Positions 55,028 to 63,803 of a stretch of DNA of 64,000 nt are shown in pieces; the stretch's first letter is position 1; every line of letters begins with the position of its first letter. This stretch comes from Candidatus Thiodiazotropha sp. (ex Monitilora ramsayi). GTDB lineage: Bacteria > Pseudomonadota > Gammaproteobacteria > Chromatiales > Chromatiaceae. The notes under the pieces were generated by a model, which was not told the origin of the DNA, did not search any database, and worked only from the letters and a program-made list of their open reading frames with translations. A program made the translations under genes and the position numbers. The stretch lies in the NCBI GenBank assembly GCA_025655595.1, contig JAHXIO010000005.1, positions 248,001-312,000 on the forward strand, written 5' to 3'.

Positions 55028-56581
55028 ATGAATAATAAAGACTGGAAACGGTTATACGACGATCTACTGCAACAGCATGAAGACGAGGCGGCGGCCTGTA
55101 AAGAGCTGGAAGCCTTGCTCGGTCGTACCATTGTTCGCCTGACGCTTGCCGCAGGCGGTTTCGACAATCGCCTCGATCCCCATCTCAAAAGTGTTCGCGA
55201 TGCGGTAAGAAACGGGGTCGATCAACATCTTAAAGATCGACTCAATGCCCTATCCGATGACCTATTGCATTTCGCTGACGCCGCATCGGGAGGTGTCGGG
55301 AATGAGGTGCGGGATGAGTATTCTCATCTCTTGGTCCCGCTTAGGCTTTCCAAAAAGGAGGCCGACGAGGCGGAGAAGCTGCTGCATTCACTTGGCGAAG
55401 ACCCCGCTTCATTTGATCAGGAGTCATTTACCCGCCTACTCGACCTCTTGGGGGGGAATGCTCCCAGAGAGAAGAAAGGAGGGCTGTTCGACAGGCTGCT
55501 GGGAGGTGGGCGCTCTGGTGGCGACGTCGGTCTGAGGCCCAACGCAATTCTGCTGAATCTGCTGAAGCAGGCATCATGGCCCAGCCATTGGGAAGAGCGA
55601 ATCAGCGGTTTCAAGCAGAAACTGAGCGGTGATGCACCAAATGATGTCTGGACTAATGTGCTGCAGGAGTTACTTGAACTCTCTGCAAAGTCATATGACG
55701 AGATCCAGGTTGAGATTCAGGAGGCGGAAGACTTCCTCGATGAACTCACGCAAAGGTTACAGGATCTGGGGTTCCATCTGCAGACTGCTCACGAGGGCCG
55801 CGACAAAATTGTCGAGCATGGGCGGAATCTCAGCAAACAGGTCAACAGCCATGTGGGTGATCTGGGCGACAAGGTTGTGCAGGCTACCGATCTGCATCAG
55901 CTGAAAGGGGCGATCACGGAACGCCTGAGCCTGATCAAAGGGAGTATTGATGACTATCTGCAGGAAGAGCTCGAGTGGCATCAGCAGGCGGAAGAGAATG
56001 AGTCGCAGCTGCGTGAACGCCTGGAGAAGCTCGAGAAAGAGTCCTACGATCTGCGCTCACGCATGCTGGAAGCGCACCATCTGGCACTACAGGATACTGT
56101 GACTGGATTACCGAACCGTCTTGCCTATGAAGAGCGGATGGAGCAGGAGTTCGCCCGCTGGAAGCGCTTTGGCGACCCTTTGTCTATGCTGGTCTGGGAT
56201 GTGGACGATTTCAAGACCATCAATGACCGCTTTGGGCATCAGGCCGGAGACAAGGCTCTGCGCGTGATTGCTCACAGTCTCAGCGCCAGGCTGAGAGAGA
56301 CCGATTTTATCGCGCGTTTCGGCGGTGAAGAGTTCGTCTGTCTGCTTTGTGGCACTGAAGGAGGGGAGGCGCTTAAGGTGGCGGAAGAGATGCGCCGGTC
56401 GGTGGAGGAGAACGGATTCCATTCAGCGGGCAAACCGGTTCGAGTCACTATCTCCTGCGGTATTGCCTGTTTTCAGGAAGGGGATAGTGTCGATTCGGTC
56501 TTCTCTCGAGCCGATAAGGCGCTGTATACGGCAAAGAAATCTGGAAAAAACAGCAGCCGGCTGAGCGATGCTACCGCATAG
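55028..56581 (+). CDS. Diguanylate cyclase with helical N-terminal region
   Basis: This 517-residue protein synthesises cyclic-di-GMP. The N-terminal 340 residues are mostly charged helix with coiled-coil stretches (about residues 225-345) and no membrane segment. The GGDEF domain (about 350-515) has an intact active site, ARFGGEEFVCLL near residue 430, and the VTISCGIACFQEGDSVDSVF block. No EAL domain and no clear RxxD inhibitory site could be confirmed. It is unrelated in layout to the PAS-GGDEF-EAL protein at 44104. Confidence 0.93.
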   Translation: MNNKDWKRLYDDLLQQHEDEAAACKELEALLGRTIVRLTLAAGGFDNRLDPHLKSVRDAVRNGVDQHLKDRLNALSDDLLHFADAASGGVGNEVRDEYSHLLVPLRLSKKEADEAEKLLHSLGEDPASFDQESFTRLLDLLGGNAPREKKGGLFDRLLGGGRSGGDVGLRPNAILLNLLKQASWPSHWEERISGFKQKLSGDAPNDVWTNVLQELLELSAKSYDEIQVEIQEAEDFLDELTQRLQDLGFHLQTAHEGRDKIVEHGRNLSKQVNSHVGDLGDKVVQATDLHQLKGAITERLSLIKGSIDDYLQEELEWHQQAEENESQLRERLEKLEKESYDLRSRMLEAHHLALQDTVTGLPNRLAYEERMEQEFARWKRFGDPLSMLVWDVDDFKTINDRFGHQAGDKALRVIAHSLSARLRETDFIARFGGEEFVCLLCGTEGGEALKVAEEMRRSVEENGFHSAGKPVRVTISCGIACFQEGDSVDSVFSRADKALYTAKKSGKNSSRLSDATA

Positions 56582-56593
56582 AAAAAGTTTGAT

Positions 56594-57235
56594 CTAACCG
56601 CCTACTTTATAGCGCTTTATAGCTGCACTATCGATTCCCGATTTGGCTGGGCTTTCTTCTTGCAGATAGAAGTAGTGCCATGGCTTGTTTTCAGATACTT
56701 GACTGAGTTGAGTCAGCAGCTCGGTTGCGGGTATGGCTTCCTGGGGAAAAATGTTCTCGATGAAGAGAAACAGGCGTCCGCTTCCAGCCGATTGACGCCA
56801 GTTGTAGCTGGTGGGGTTTTGCCGGTGACCACAGTTGGGACAGGCGGTGAGTCCGTCCGGGGCCGAGTTTCCAGAGTGACCGATAAACGTTCGCCAATTC
56901 TCAATTCTTTTGCGACAGCTAGCGCATCGAGGCGGAGTGGTGTTTCTCCCGTACAGCAGGCGTGGGCTCTCATAAGGCCCAGCGACCGTCATGTGGCAGT
57001 AAGGGTTACCGGCTTCATCAGGTTCGAACTGGATCGCCGGTGAACAGCCCATGAATGTGACCAGCTGCAAAAATCTGTCCCCAAGCCGGTAGCCAGTGGT
57101 GTTATCGTCACTGATTTCCGGATGTATGAATTCGATATCACTGAGTTTCTCGATGATAGGAGCAAGATCGGCCGGAAGGTAGTAGGGGTCTTGAGGCGTC
57201 AATGCCAGGCGACCGGTATGCAGCGGTTGGTTCAT
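56594..57235 (-). CDS. Hypothetical zinc-ribbon protein downstream of creA
   Basis: This 213-residue protein has two CXXC pairs, RCASCRKR near residue 104 and TACPNCGHR near residue 131, which could bind zinc. No signal peptide is seen. Other blocks include VTFMGCSPAIQFEPD near residue 60 and PWHYFYLQEESP near the C-terminus. I do not recognise the family. The start overlaps the creA stop codon in ATGA, so it is very likely co-translated with creA. Confidence 0.75.
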   Translation of the reverse strand: MNQPLHTGRLALTPQDPYYLPADLAPIIEKLSDIEFIHPEISDDNTTGYRLGDRFLQLVTFMGCSPAIQFEPDEAGNPYCHMTVAGPYESPRLLYGRNTTPPRCASCRKRIENWRTFIGHSGNSAPDGLTACPNCGHRQNPTSYNWRQSAGSGRLFLFIENIFPQEAIPATELLTQLSQVSENKPWHYFYLQEESPAKSGIDSAAIKRYKVGG

Positions 57236-57732
57236 TGGCCGGCCTGAGTGGTGACGGACGCTGTAGCTGCAGGTTTGAACAGCGGTACCGCGGTGATGCT
57301 GTTTTTGGGCGACCCGTCGACCAGTTTGTCACTGTAGGTCAGGTAGATGAGCGTATTGCGTTTGTCGTCATAGAAACGTACCACCTGCATGGTTTTGAAG
57401 AGAATGGAGGTTCGCTGTTTGAAGGCTTCCTCACCATCCCGGGATCTGTTCCTGATGTCGGGGCTCAATGATACCGGTCCGGTCTGGCGGCAGGCGATGG
57501 AGGCATCCGAAGTATCTTCCGCAATCCCGACGGCGCCCGACATGCCGCCGGTCTTGGCGCGGCTCAGGTAGCAGGTGACACCGGGAACGGCGGGGTCGTC
57601 GAAGGCCTCGATGACGACCTTGTCGTTGGGCCCGAGCATGCGGAATTTGGTACTGACTTCACCCAGGCGCTCCGCCTGGAGATTCTGGACTATCAGCAAG
57701 ATTGGCAGGATGGTTAGCAGTTGTCTGATCAT
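57232..57732 (-). CDS. creA: CreA family protein
   Basis: This 166-residue periplasmic protein has an N-terminal signal segment (about residues 1-20) and the CreA blocks EVSTKFRMLGPNDKVVIEAF, GVTCYLSRAKTGG and FKTMQVVRFYDDKRNTLIYL. Its molecular role is unknown, even in E. coli. It overlaps the downstream zinc-ribbon gene by 4 bp. Length fits the family. Confidence 0.92.
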   Translation of the reverse strand: MIRQLLTILPILLIVQNLQAERLGEVSTKFRMLGPNDKVVIEAFDDPAVPGVTCYLSRAKTGGMSGAVGIAEDTSDASIACRQTGPVSLSPDIRNRSRDGEEAFKQRTSILFKTMQVVRFYDDKRNTLIYLTYSDKLVDGSPKNSITAVPLFKPAATASVTTQAGQ

Positions 57733-57919
57733 GGGTCCGGTTAGGTGGTGTAATTCCCAGAGGTCATGATACGTGAAATTGACCGTCTCCTCCCATAGAT
57801 GAAGAGATGCGGGGCGTGAATTCAGTTTGTGATCCTGTTTGGGAGGTGGTGGGACGGCTGGAAGGGTGACAGAAAAAAGGGTTAGAACGGATGCTGCACT
57901 GACCTAACCCATGAAAATT

Positions 57920-58309
57920 TTATATGCAGCTTCTGCCAACGGGGGCAGGCAATCCGGCGTAACGGCAGGCGGTTTTGGCGCCACCGGGAAAAATCTTTTC
58001 GATATAGCGTTTGCTCCAGCGGCAGTTGTGCTGATCTTTGCAGAGATTGCGCGAGAGGATCGGGATCTCCGGTGCGACCTCAAACTCTTTGTAGAAACGA
58101 TGCAGGAAATCGACCAGGAGCCAATGATCGTCGGTCAGTGCTACACCATCCTCATCTGCCATCCGTTCCGTGACTGCAGGACTCCAGTCAGTGTGATCTA
58201 CCAGATAGCCGCTGGCGTCGAGTTCAATCTGCTTTCCGGCGATATCGATGGTGAGGGTTGCTCGCAGTGCATCAGGCGGATTTTGGGTGTCTTGGTATTC
58301 AAGTCTCAT
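57920..58309 (-). CDS. DsrC/TusE-family protein with two C-terminal-arm cysteines
   Basis: This 129-residue protein belongs to the DsrC/TusE sulfur-carrier family (DWSPAVTERMADEDGVALTDDHWLLV-type core, split here; YIEKIFPGGAKTACRYAGLP). The C-terminal arm holds two cysteines, Cys115 and Cys128, as in DsrC rather than TusE. However, 12 residues separate them instead of the usual 10, and the end reads GRSCI rather than GCV. Two further cysteines (LCKDQHNC) precede the arm. A strong AAAGGAG precedes the ATG at 58309. Standing alone, it is probably a paralogue of a dsr-cluster dsrC elsewhere. Confidence 0.88.
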   Translation of the reverse strand: MRLEYQDTQNPPDALRATLTIDIAGKQIELDASGYLVDHTDWSPAVTERMADEDGVALTDDHWLLVDFLHRFYKEFEVAPEIPILSRNLCKDQHNCRWSKRYIEKIFPGGAKTACRYAGLPAPVGRSCI

Positions 58310-58408
58310 CAATTACTCCTTTGGTAGTAAAAAATAGTTTTATTAAGATTTTTTAATTTTTGTACCTTTAAAAATAGCAGGGAATTTATTGCGTTTAGTT
58401 GTGGGATG

Positions 58409-58422
58409 TTGATCTGAATCAA
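58409..58422. promoter_or_regulatory. Perfect FNR/Anr-type box
   Basis: TTGATCTGAATCAA matches the FNR consensus TTGAT-N4-ATCAA in all ten fixed bases. It lies 100 bp upstream of the DsrC-like start and 173 bp upstream of the glycoside phosphorylase start, so it could act on either. A -10-like TAAATT for the leftward direction lies about 30 bp away, near 58383-58388. The assignment to one gene is inference. Confidence 0.6.
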
Positions 58423-58594
58423 TACTTTTATACTTAAGGGGTATTGAATATAGTCATACCTTATGAGCTAAAAATCATAAGTTTGTGGTTCCTGCATCAT
58501 CACTTTCTTTTATCCAACTGACCGGCAGATTAGATTGCCCTGCCGGGTCTATAGATCTGGGTGTGAAACGGATCTGCAGTCGTGAGGTATTGAT

Positions 58595-60334
58595 ATGACC
58601 GCTTCGGATCTGGATCGAAGATTACAAGCACACCTGTCAAAGCTGTATGGCAAGGCGATGGCAATTTCACTGCTGCCGCGTCTGCATCACCTGATCAATC
58701 ATCATATTGAATTGCGCCGGGGGCGTAGCCTTGAGGCGCCACGCTGGGATGAGAAAGATAGTGTGCTGATCACTTATGGTGACAGCGTGCAATATCCGGG
58801 GCTCTCTCCACTGGCCTCCCTTAAACTGTTTCTCGACCGGCGACTGCAGAGTGTCTTCAGCCTGGTGCATATCCTGCCGTTTTTTCCATACAGTTCAGAC
58901 GATGGATTTTCTGTCTCTGATTTTCGGGCGATCAATCCTCGGTTAGGTGATTGGGAGGATATCCACGCACTGGGTGAAAATTTCTCGTTGATGTTCGATC
59001 TGGTGCTCAATCACATGTCACGTGAACATCTGTGGTTTGTCAATTTCATACAGGATGAAAAGCCGGGTCGGGATTATGTTATCCAGGTCGATCCATCGGA
59101 GAACCTCTCGATGGTGGTTCGGCCACGCAGTCAGCCGCTGCTGAGTGGGGTGCGCACACCCAGGGGATTGCTGCATGTCTGGGCAACCTTCAGTAATGAC
59201 CAGATCGATCTGAATTACGCCAATCCGGATGTTTTGTTCGAATTCATCGATATCCTGTTGGAGTACATTCGTAACGGCGCCCGGGCGGTTCGGCTGGATG
59301 CTGTGGCCTTTCTTTGGAAAGAGATCGGTACCAACTGTATCCACCTGCCGCAAACGCATGAAGTCATAAAACTATTCCGTACCCTGATGGAGGTGTTGGA
59401 GCCGGGCGTGATTCTTCTCACTGAGACCAATGTGCCCCACTCGGAGAACATCAGTTACTTCGCGGATGGCGATGAGGCCAACATGATCTATCAGTTCAGT
59501 CTTCCGCCGTTGATACTGCATGCCATCCTCAGGCAGACCACCAGGTATCTGGTGCTCTGGGCCAAGTCCTTGGAGGATGAGCCACTGCCGCCAGGTTGTA
59601 CCTATCTTAGCTTTACCGCTTCACACGATGGTGTGGGATTGAGGGCTCTGGAAGGGTTGGTGCCCGAAGAAGAGGTCAGTGCCATGCTGGATATCATGCG
59701 TCAGCGAGGTGGTTATGTTTCTATGCGAGCCACCACGGAGGGTAAGGATCGCCCGTATGAACTCAATATCAGTTATTTTGATGCTTTTGCTTCTGAGGAT
59801 GATAGTGGAGATCCCTGGCATATCGCCCGCTTTATGTTGTCGCAGACGCTACCGCTCTCCTTGAGAGGAATTCCAGCCGTCTATTTCAACTCCCTGGGTG
59901 CAACACCTAACGATCCCCTGGGTGTGGAGCGTACCGGGATGACCCGCAGCATCAATCGTCGTAAGTGGGATGGTGCGGAATTGGAGCGGCTGATCGATGT
60001 GCCGCTGACGGATGCCGGGCAGGTGTTTCCGGAATATGTTAGGCGTTTGCGTGTGCGTCGGGGGATCAAGGCCTTTCATCCCGATGCTGCCCAGCGGATC
60101 TTGGAGATGCCGGAGGGTATCTTTGCAGTGGAACGGGTCAGTCTCGACGGTATGCAACGGGTGTTCGCAATCCATAATCTCACCGGTGAGCCGGTATCGT
60201 TGGATATCTCTGTCCTGGTTGAGGAAGAGGCTCAAAGGTTCGACGCACTGCACCAGGTCGTCCCCGATATCGATAGCCAGGGACTGCATATGAGGCCCTA
60301 CCAGTCGATCTGGCTGATGTCGAAGTCTTATTAG
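58595..60334 (+). CDS. GH13_18-type sugar phosphorylase, probably glucosylglycerate phosphorylase
   Basis: This 579-residue protein belongs to the sucrose-phosphorylase-like GH13 subfamily. It has YGDSVQYPGLSPLASLKLFL near residue 62, LVHILPFFPYSSDDGFSVSD near residue 93, and the nucleophile Asp in RAVRLDAVAFLWKEIG near residue 234. The acid/base Glu is in LLTETNVPH near residue 275 and the transition-state Asp in TASHDGVGLRAL near residue 344. Such enzymes split an alpha-glucoside with phosphate to glucose 1-phosphate. The convergent neighbours (GpgS and its phosphatase) make glucosylglycerate, so that compound is the most likely substrate; sucrose is the alternative. Confidence 0.85.
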   Translation: MTASDLDRRLQAHLSKLYGKAMAISLLPRLHHLINHHIELRRGRSLEAPRWDEKDSVLITYGDSVQYPGLSPLASLKLFLDRRLQSVFSLVHILPFFPYSSDDGFSVSDFRAINPRLGDWEDIHALGENFSLMFDLVLNHMSREHLWFVNFIQDEKPGRDYVIQVDPSENLSMVVRPRSQPLLSGVRTPRGLLHVWATFSNDQIDLNYANPDVLFEFIDILLEYIRNGARAVRLDAVAFLWKEIGTNCIHLPQTHEVIKLFRTLMEVLEPGVILLTETNVPHSENISYFADGDEANMIYQFSLPPLILHAILRQTTRYLVLWAKSLEDEPLPPGCTYLSFTASHDGVGLRALEGLVPEEEVSAMLDIMRQRGGYVSMRATTEGKDRPYELNISYFDAFASEDDSGDPWHIARFMLSQTLPLSLRGIPAVYFNSLGATPNDPLGVERTGMTRSINRRKWDGAELERLIDVPLTDAGQVFPEYVRRLRVRRGIKAFHPDAAQRILEMPEGIFAVERVSLDGMQRVFAIHNLTGEPVSLDISVLVEEEAQRFDALHQVVPDIDSQGLHMRPYQSIWLMSKSY

Positions 60335-60338
60335 CGGT

Positions 60339-60365
60339 GTGAGTTGCGGTAGGGCCGCATCTCAC
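60339..60365. terminator. Possible bidirectional terminator between convergent genes
   Basis: GTGAG-T-TGCGG pairs with CCGCA-T-CTCAC around a 5-nt loop, between the phosphorylase gene and gpgS. No T tract follows on either side, so the assignment is tentative. Confidence 0.45.
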
Positions 60366-61585
60366 TATTCACTCGATTCATTGTCTGCTTTGACCGCCTG
60401 ATAGAGGCGGTCAGTGAAGTCGGGCATGGCTGAGAGCACCCGTTTCCAGTTAGGGATAAAAGGCGCCTCCAGGGGATTTTCGAGAAAGGCCTGTCCAGCC
60501 TCAACTACACTCTGTTGGAATACCTCGATGGCTTCCTCCTCAGCGTGCCGATTGAAGTTGAGGGCGTTAATTCTGGCGTCGTGGTAGTACATCTCCACCA
60601 TGTCCAGCGCCTTTCTCAGATAGGCCGCTTTGAGACTGCGGAAGAAGGCCTGGTTCATCTGGATGCCCTCTGTCGCCAGTTTGCGATAGAACGATTTAGC
60701 GATGTCCCGACTCATCTTAGCCAGTCCTCCCTGCCGGTCTTCGGCGGAGAGGTCCTGGTGTTTGTGATCGTATTGGTCGGCGATATCGACCTGACAGATC
60801 TGATGGTGCGAGATGTTGCGGTAAACCTCAGACAGCAAGCCCACCTCCAATCCCCAGTCGCTGGGAATTCGCACCTGAGAGGCGAGGTCACGGCTCATGG
60901 CAAACTCACCCGATAGGGGGTAAAGAAAGCTGTCCATGTATTCCAGATAGTCGAGGGGGCCGACCATCAACCTGAGCGCCCTCACCAGTGGGGTGACGAA
61001 AAGACGGGTGACGCGGCCGCTGAGCTTATTGCCGTTGATCCGGGCGTAGTAACCTTTTGCGTATTCGAAGTTGAAATGGGGGTGCGCCATTGGGTAGAGC
61101 AGCCGCGCCGGCAGATCACGGTTATAGGTAACGATGTCGCAATCATGCAGGCCGATGGCCTCAAGCTCTTCGATGGCGAGGGCATAACCCATGCAGAACC
61201 AGACGTTGCGGCCCTTTCCCGGTTCCGGTGGGGAGAGTTCACGCTCCTTGAGTTCCTCATCCAGCGAGCGCAGACGGGGGCCGTCCTGCCAGAGCAGATG
61301 GGTCTCTTGGGGTAGCCGGGAGAAAAATTCCTGGGCATATCTGAACTGGGACTTATCCGCCCGGTCGAGGCCGATGATAATGTGAGACAGATAGCTGGCA
61401 TGCTGTAGCTCATCGATGATATGACTCAGCGCATCGCCTTCCAGTTCGGAGAAAAGGCTGGGAAGGATCAGGCCGAGAGGTCGTTTTTGCGCGAACTCAA
61501 ACAGCTCACGCTCCATCTCTTCGAGCGGTCGTTCGGTGAGTCGGTGCAGTGTAGTGATCTTGCTGCCCTGATAGAAGTCAGCCAT
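60365..61585 (-). CDS. gpgS: Glucosyl-3-phosphoglycerate synthase
   Basis: This 406-residue GT81-like glycosyltransferase is predicted to transfer glucose from a nucleotide donor to 3-phosphoglycerate. Family blocks are GLILPSLFSELEG, GKGRNVWFCMGYALAIEELE near residue 121, the metal-binding LHDCDIVTYNRDLPARLLYP near residue 147, and FEYAKGYYARINGNKLSGRV. Later come YPLSGEFAMSRDLA and IPSDWGLEVGLL with the acceptor-site residues. Length matches bacterial GpgS (about 390-400). It lies 12 bp downstream of the HAD phosphatase gene, forming an operon. The product would be a compatible solute. Confidence 0.9.
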   Translation of the reverse strand: MADFYQGSKITTLHRLTERPLEEMERELFEFAQKRPLGLILPSLFSELEGDALSHIIDELQHASYLSHIIIGLDRADKSQFRYAQEFFSRLPQETHLLWQDGPRLRSLDEELKERELSPPEPGKGRNVWFCMGYALAIEELEAIGLHDCDIVTYNRDLPARLLYPMAHPHFNFEYAKGYYARINGNKLSGRVTRLFVTPLVRALRLMVGPLDYLEYMDSFLYPLSGEFAMSRDLASQVRIPSDWGLEVGLLSEVYRNISHHQICQVDIADQYDHKHQDLSAEDRQGGLAKMSRDIAKSFYRKLATEGIQMNQAFFRSLKAAYLRKALDMVEMYYHDARINALNFNRHAEEEAIEVFQQSVVEAGQAFLENPLEAPFIPNWKRVLSAMPDFTDRLYQAVKADNESSE

Positions 61586-61597
61586 AGTGATCGCCTC

Positions 61598-62398
61598 TTA
61601 AAGGTGGGTGACGGTGTGTTGATCCCCGTACTGATCCAATAGCTGATTGATTGCCTCGTTCCAGCCTGCTGGGCCGGGATGATCGGTGATGATGGCATCC
61701 GGACGCTCTGCCAGTGACAGGTGAGTATCATCATGCTTTCGAATGATAATGGGATTATCTACAGACATCAGCATATCCCTGTCATTGTCACTGTCTCCGA
61801 GTGCGATGGTTCGGGTGACAATCCTGCCTTTGTTCCTCAAATGTTTTACAGTATGTTTTACTGCGATGCCTTTGTCAGTATCCGCCAGCAGGTGCATGAA
61901 ACGCCCACCCTGTAACAGGCGTAGATTGGCTGCACTCACCTCTTTACGGAACGCTGCTAATCCAGCAGCATCGCCTTGCCAGAGAAAAGGTTCCGAGGCG
62001 AGGCGTTTAACGGCACGCTTTGCTTCGTCGCGAGTGAGTCCGGTATGCGCCATGACCTCTTCAAGACTCATGTCACCAAAGCCCAGTGTATCGAATGCGG
62101 GATTGGCGCGATGGTCGATAAGAAAATCCCGAATCAGGTAGTAGCCCGGTGGTGCGATCTGCGTTGCCTCGCCTGGGTAGGCAATTACAGCACCATTCTC
62201 AGCGATAACCGGTCCCTTGAGGTTTAGTTGCTGTCGGATATGTTTAAGCTCTTCGACTGTTTTACTCGAGACAGGTATGACTGGTATCCCCAGCGCACTG
62301 AGTCGTCTGAGTGCCGGCAGGGCGGGGGTGTGATCATAGGTATGGTGGTCCAGCAGTGTACCGTCTAGATCGGTGAAAACTACCCAGCCTTTCGTCAT
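61598..62398 (-). CDS. Glucosyl/mannosyl-3-phosphoglycerate phosphatase (HAD IIB)
   Basis: This 266-residue HAD-IIB phosphatase has the catalytic VVFTDLDGTLLDHHTYD (Asp10, Asp12), motif II IPVIPVSSKTVEEL, a cap domain, GIAVKHTVKHL with the motif III lysine, and the final ALGDSDNDRDML near residue 198. The opening and the SSKT block match the mannosyl-3-phosphoglycerate phosphatase family, which also covers glucosyl forms. It sits in an operon with gpgS and would produce free glucosylglycerate from its product. Confidence 0.88.
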   Translation of the reverse strand: MTKGWVVFTDLDGTLLDHHTYDHTPALPALRRLSALGIPVIPVSSKTVEELKHIRQQLNLKGPVIAENGAVIAYPGEATQIAPPGYYLIRDFLIDHRANPAFDTLGFGDMSLEEVMAHTGLTRDEAKRAVKRLASEPFLWQGDAAGLAAFRKEVSAANLRLLQGGRFMHLLADTDKGIAVKHTVKHLRNKGRIVTRTIALGDSDNDRDMLMSVDNPIIIRKHDDTHLSLAERPDAIITDHPGPAGWNEAINQLLDQYGDQHTVTHL

Positions 62399-62708
62399 GA
62401 CTACTACTCGATTCCGTCGTCATCTGTCTCTATGTATTTCAATAGGATACTGGTCTGAAGGAAAAAGTGAATGACCCAGATTGACGAATTTCCTCAACTT
62501 CCAGTTTCAGGTCTGCTATATGAATGGCACGATCTGGGGTATTTAGCGTATCGTAGCGGGTAGAGGAGGGTAGGAACGGAAAACCTTTGTTCTGCTCTAA
62601 TCCACATAAGCCGGGTGATTTAAGCGTAAAAACGTCTTAGATTTGAGAGGAAACTTGGATTGGTATCCATCTCCAAAACAACCATGTGGGATAAAAGGCT
62701 CAATTGAT
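62399..62708. other. Intergenic stretch between divergent phosphatase and efflux genes
   Basis: About 310 bp hold the promoters of both units. Several AT-rich boxes are present, but no operator stands out. A TTG at 62643 could begin a longer form of the adaptor protein. Confidence 0.45.
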
Positions 62709-63803
62709 ATGTGCAAAAAGCAGGGTCTCGTAGTATCTCTCCTGCTGATGCTGCTGTGGGTGGCATCGGATGTAATGGGGGCGGACAAGAGTGTGCCGCA
62801 AGTGATAGTGGCGGAGGTGCATGAGACCGATTTTGTCGATCGTATCGAAGCTTTGGGTACGCTAAAAGCCAATGAGTCCGTGTTGTTGACAGTCAATGTG
62901 ACGGAAACTGTCACGGCGATTCATTTCGATGACGGCCAGCGGGTTGATCGGGGTGAAGTGCTGGTGGAGATGACCAGCAGCGAGGAGCATGCACTATTGG
63001 AGGAGGCACGCGCCAATCTGGATGAGGCGAAACGCCAGTACAGAAGGGTCAAACGTCTGCAGTCTCAGGGTATAGAAGCGCAATCATTGCTGGATCAGCG
63101 TCTGCGAGAGATGGATACCGCACGGGCAAGGCTGTCCGCCATTGAGTCCCGACTGGCGGACCGTCTGATAAAAGCCCCCTTTTCCGGTGTTTTGGGTCTG
63201 CGCGATATCAGTATCGGTGCCCTGGTCGAGACTGGCGATACGATTACATCCCTGGATGACGATAGTGTCATGAAGCTGGAGTTTGCGGTGCCCTCAACCT
63301 ATCTGACCAGCCTGCACTCTGGCCTGTCGATTCGTGCACGGACACGCGCCTATGCGGATCGGATTTTCGACGGAGAGGTAAAGGTGGTCGGCAGCCGGGT
63401 CGACCCGGTCAACCGATCGGTACTGGTGCGCGCGGTGATTCCCAATCCGCAGAGGATCCTCAAGCCCGGCATGCTGATGACCGTAGAGTTGTTGCGTGAC
63501 CCGCGCAGGACCTTATTGATCCCGGAGTCCGCGCTGATGCCGAAGGGTAATGAGCAGTTTGTCTTCCGCGTCTCTGGTGACAAGAATCTGGTGGACAAAC
63601 GCCAGGTGGTGATAGGTTCACGCCGGCCCGGCGAGGTGGAAGTGACCCAGGGGCTGGCCGCCGGAGACCTGGTAATCACCCATGGCACGGATAAAGCGAG
63701 GGAGGGGCAGTCGGTGCGTATCAAAGGCAGGGAGAGTAGTGGTATGCCGATTTCGGAACTTCTCAAACCCTCTGAAAAAGAATCTCTTCAGGGCGGCACA
63801 TGA
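62709..63803 (+). CDS. RND efflux periplasmic adaptor (membrane fusion protein)
   Basis: This 364-residue membrane fusion protein links an RND pump to an outer-membrane channel. It has a signal segment (about residues 1-24). The lipoyl-like half-motif VTETVTAIHFDDGQRVDRGE is near residue 63, and a helical hairpin (EEARANLDEAKRQYRRV) follows. The second half-motif is LIKAPFSGVLGLRDISIGAL near residue 150, and a beta-barrel domain ends the chain. The ATG at 62709 is preferred, since it starts the signal segment, although its ribosome binding site is weak. It overlaps the pump gene by 4 bp. Confidence 0.93.
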   Translation: MCKKQGLVVSLLLMLLWVASDVMGADKSVPQVIVAEVHETDFVDRIEALGTLKANESVLLTVNVTETVTAIHFDDGQRVDRGEVLVEMTSSEEHALLEEARANLDEAKRQYRRVKRLQSQGIEAQSLLDQRLREMDTARARLSAIESRLADRLIKAPFSGVLGLRDISIGALVETGDTITSLDDDSVMKLEFAVPSTYLTSLHSGLSIRARTRAYADRIFDGEVKVVGSRVDPVNRSVLVRAVIPNPQRILKPGMLMTVELLRDPRRTLLIPESALMPKGNEQFVFRVSGDKNLVDKRQVVIGSRRPGEVEVTQGLAAGDLVITHGTDKAREGQSVRIKGRESSGMPISELLKPSEKESLQGGT

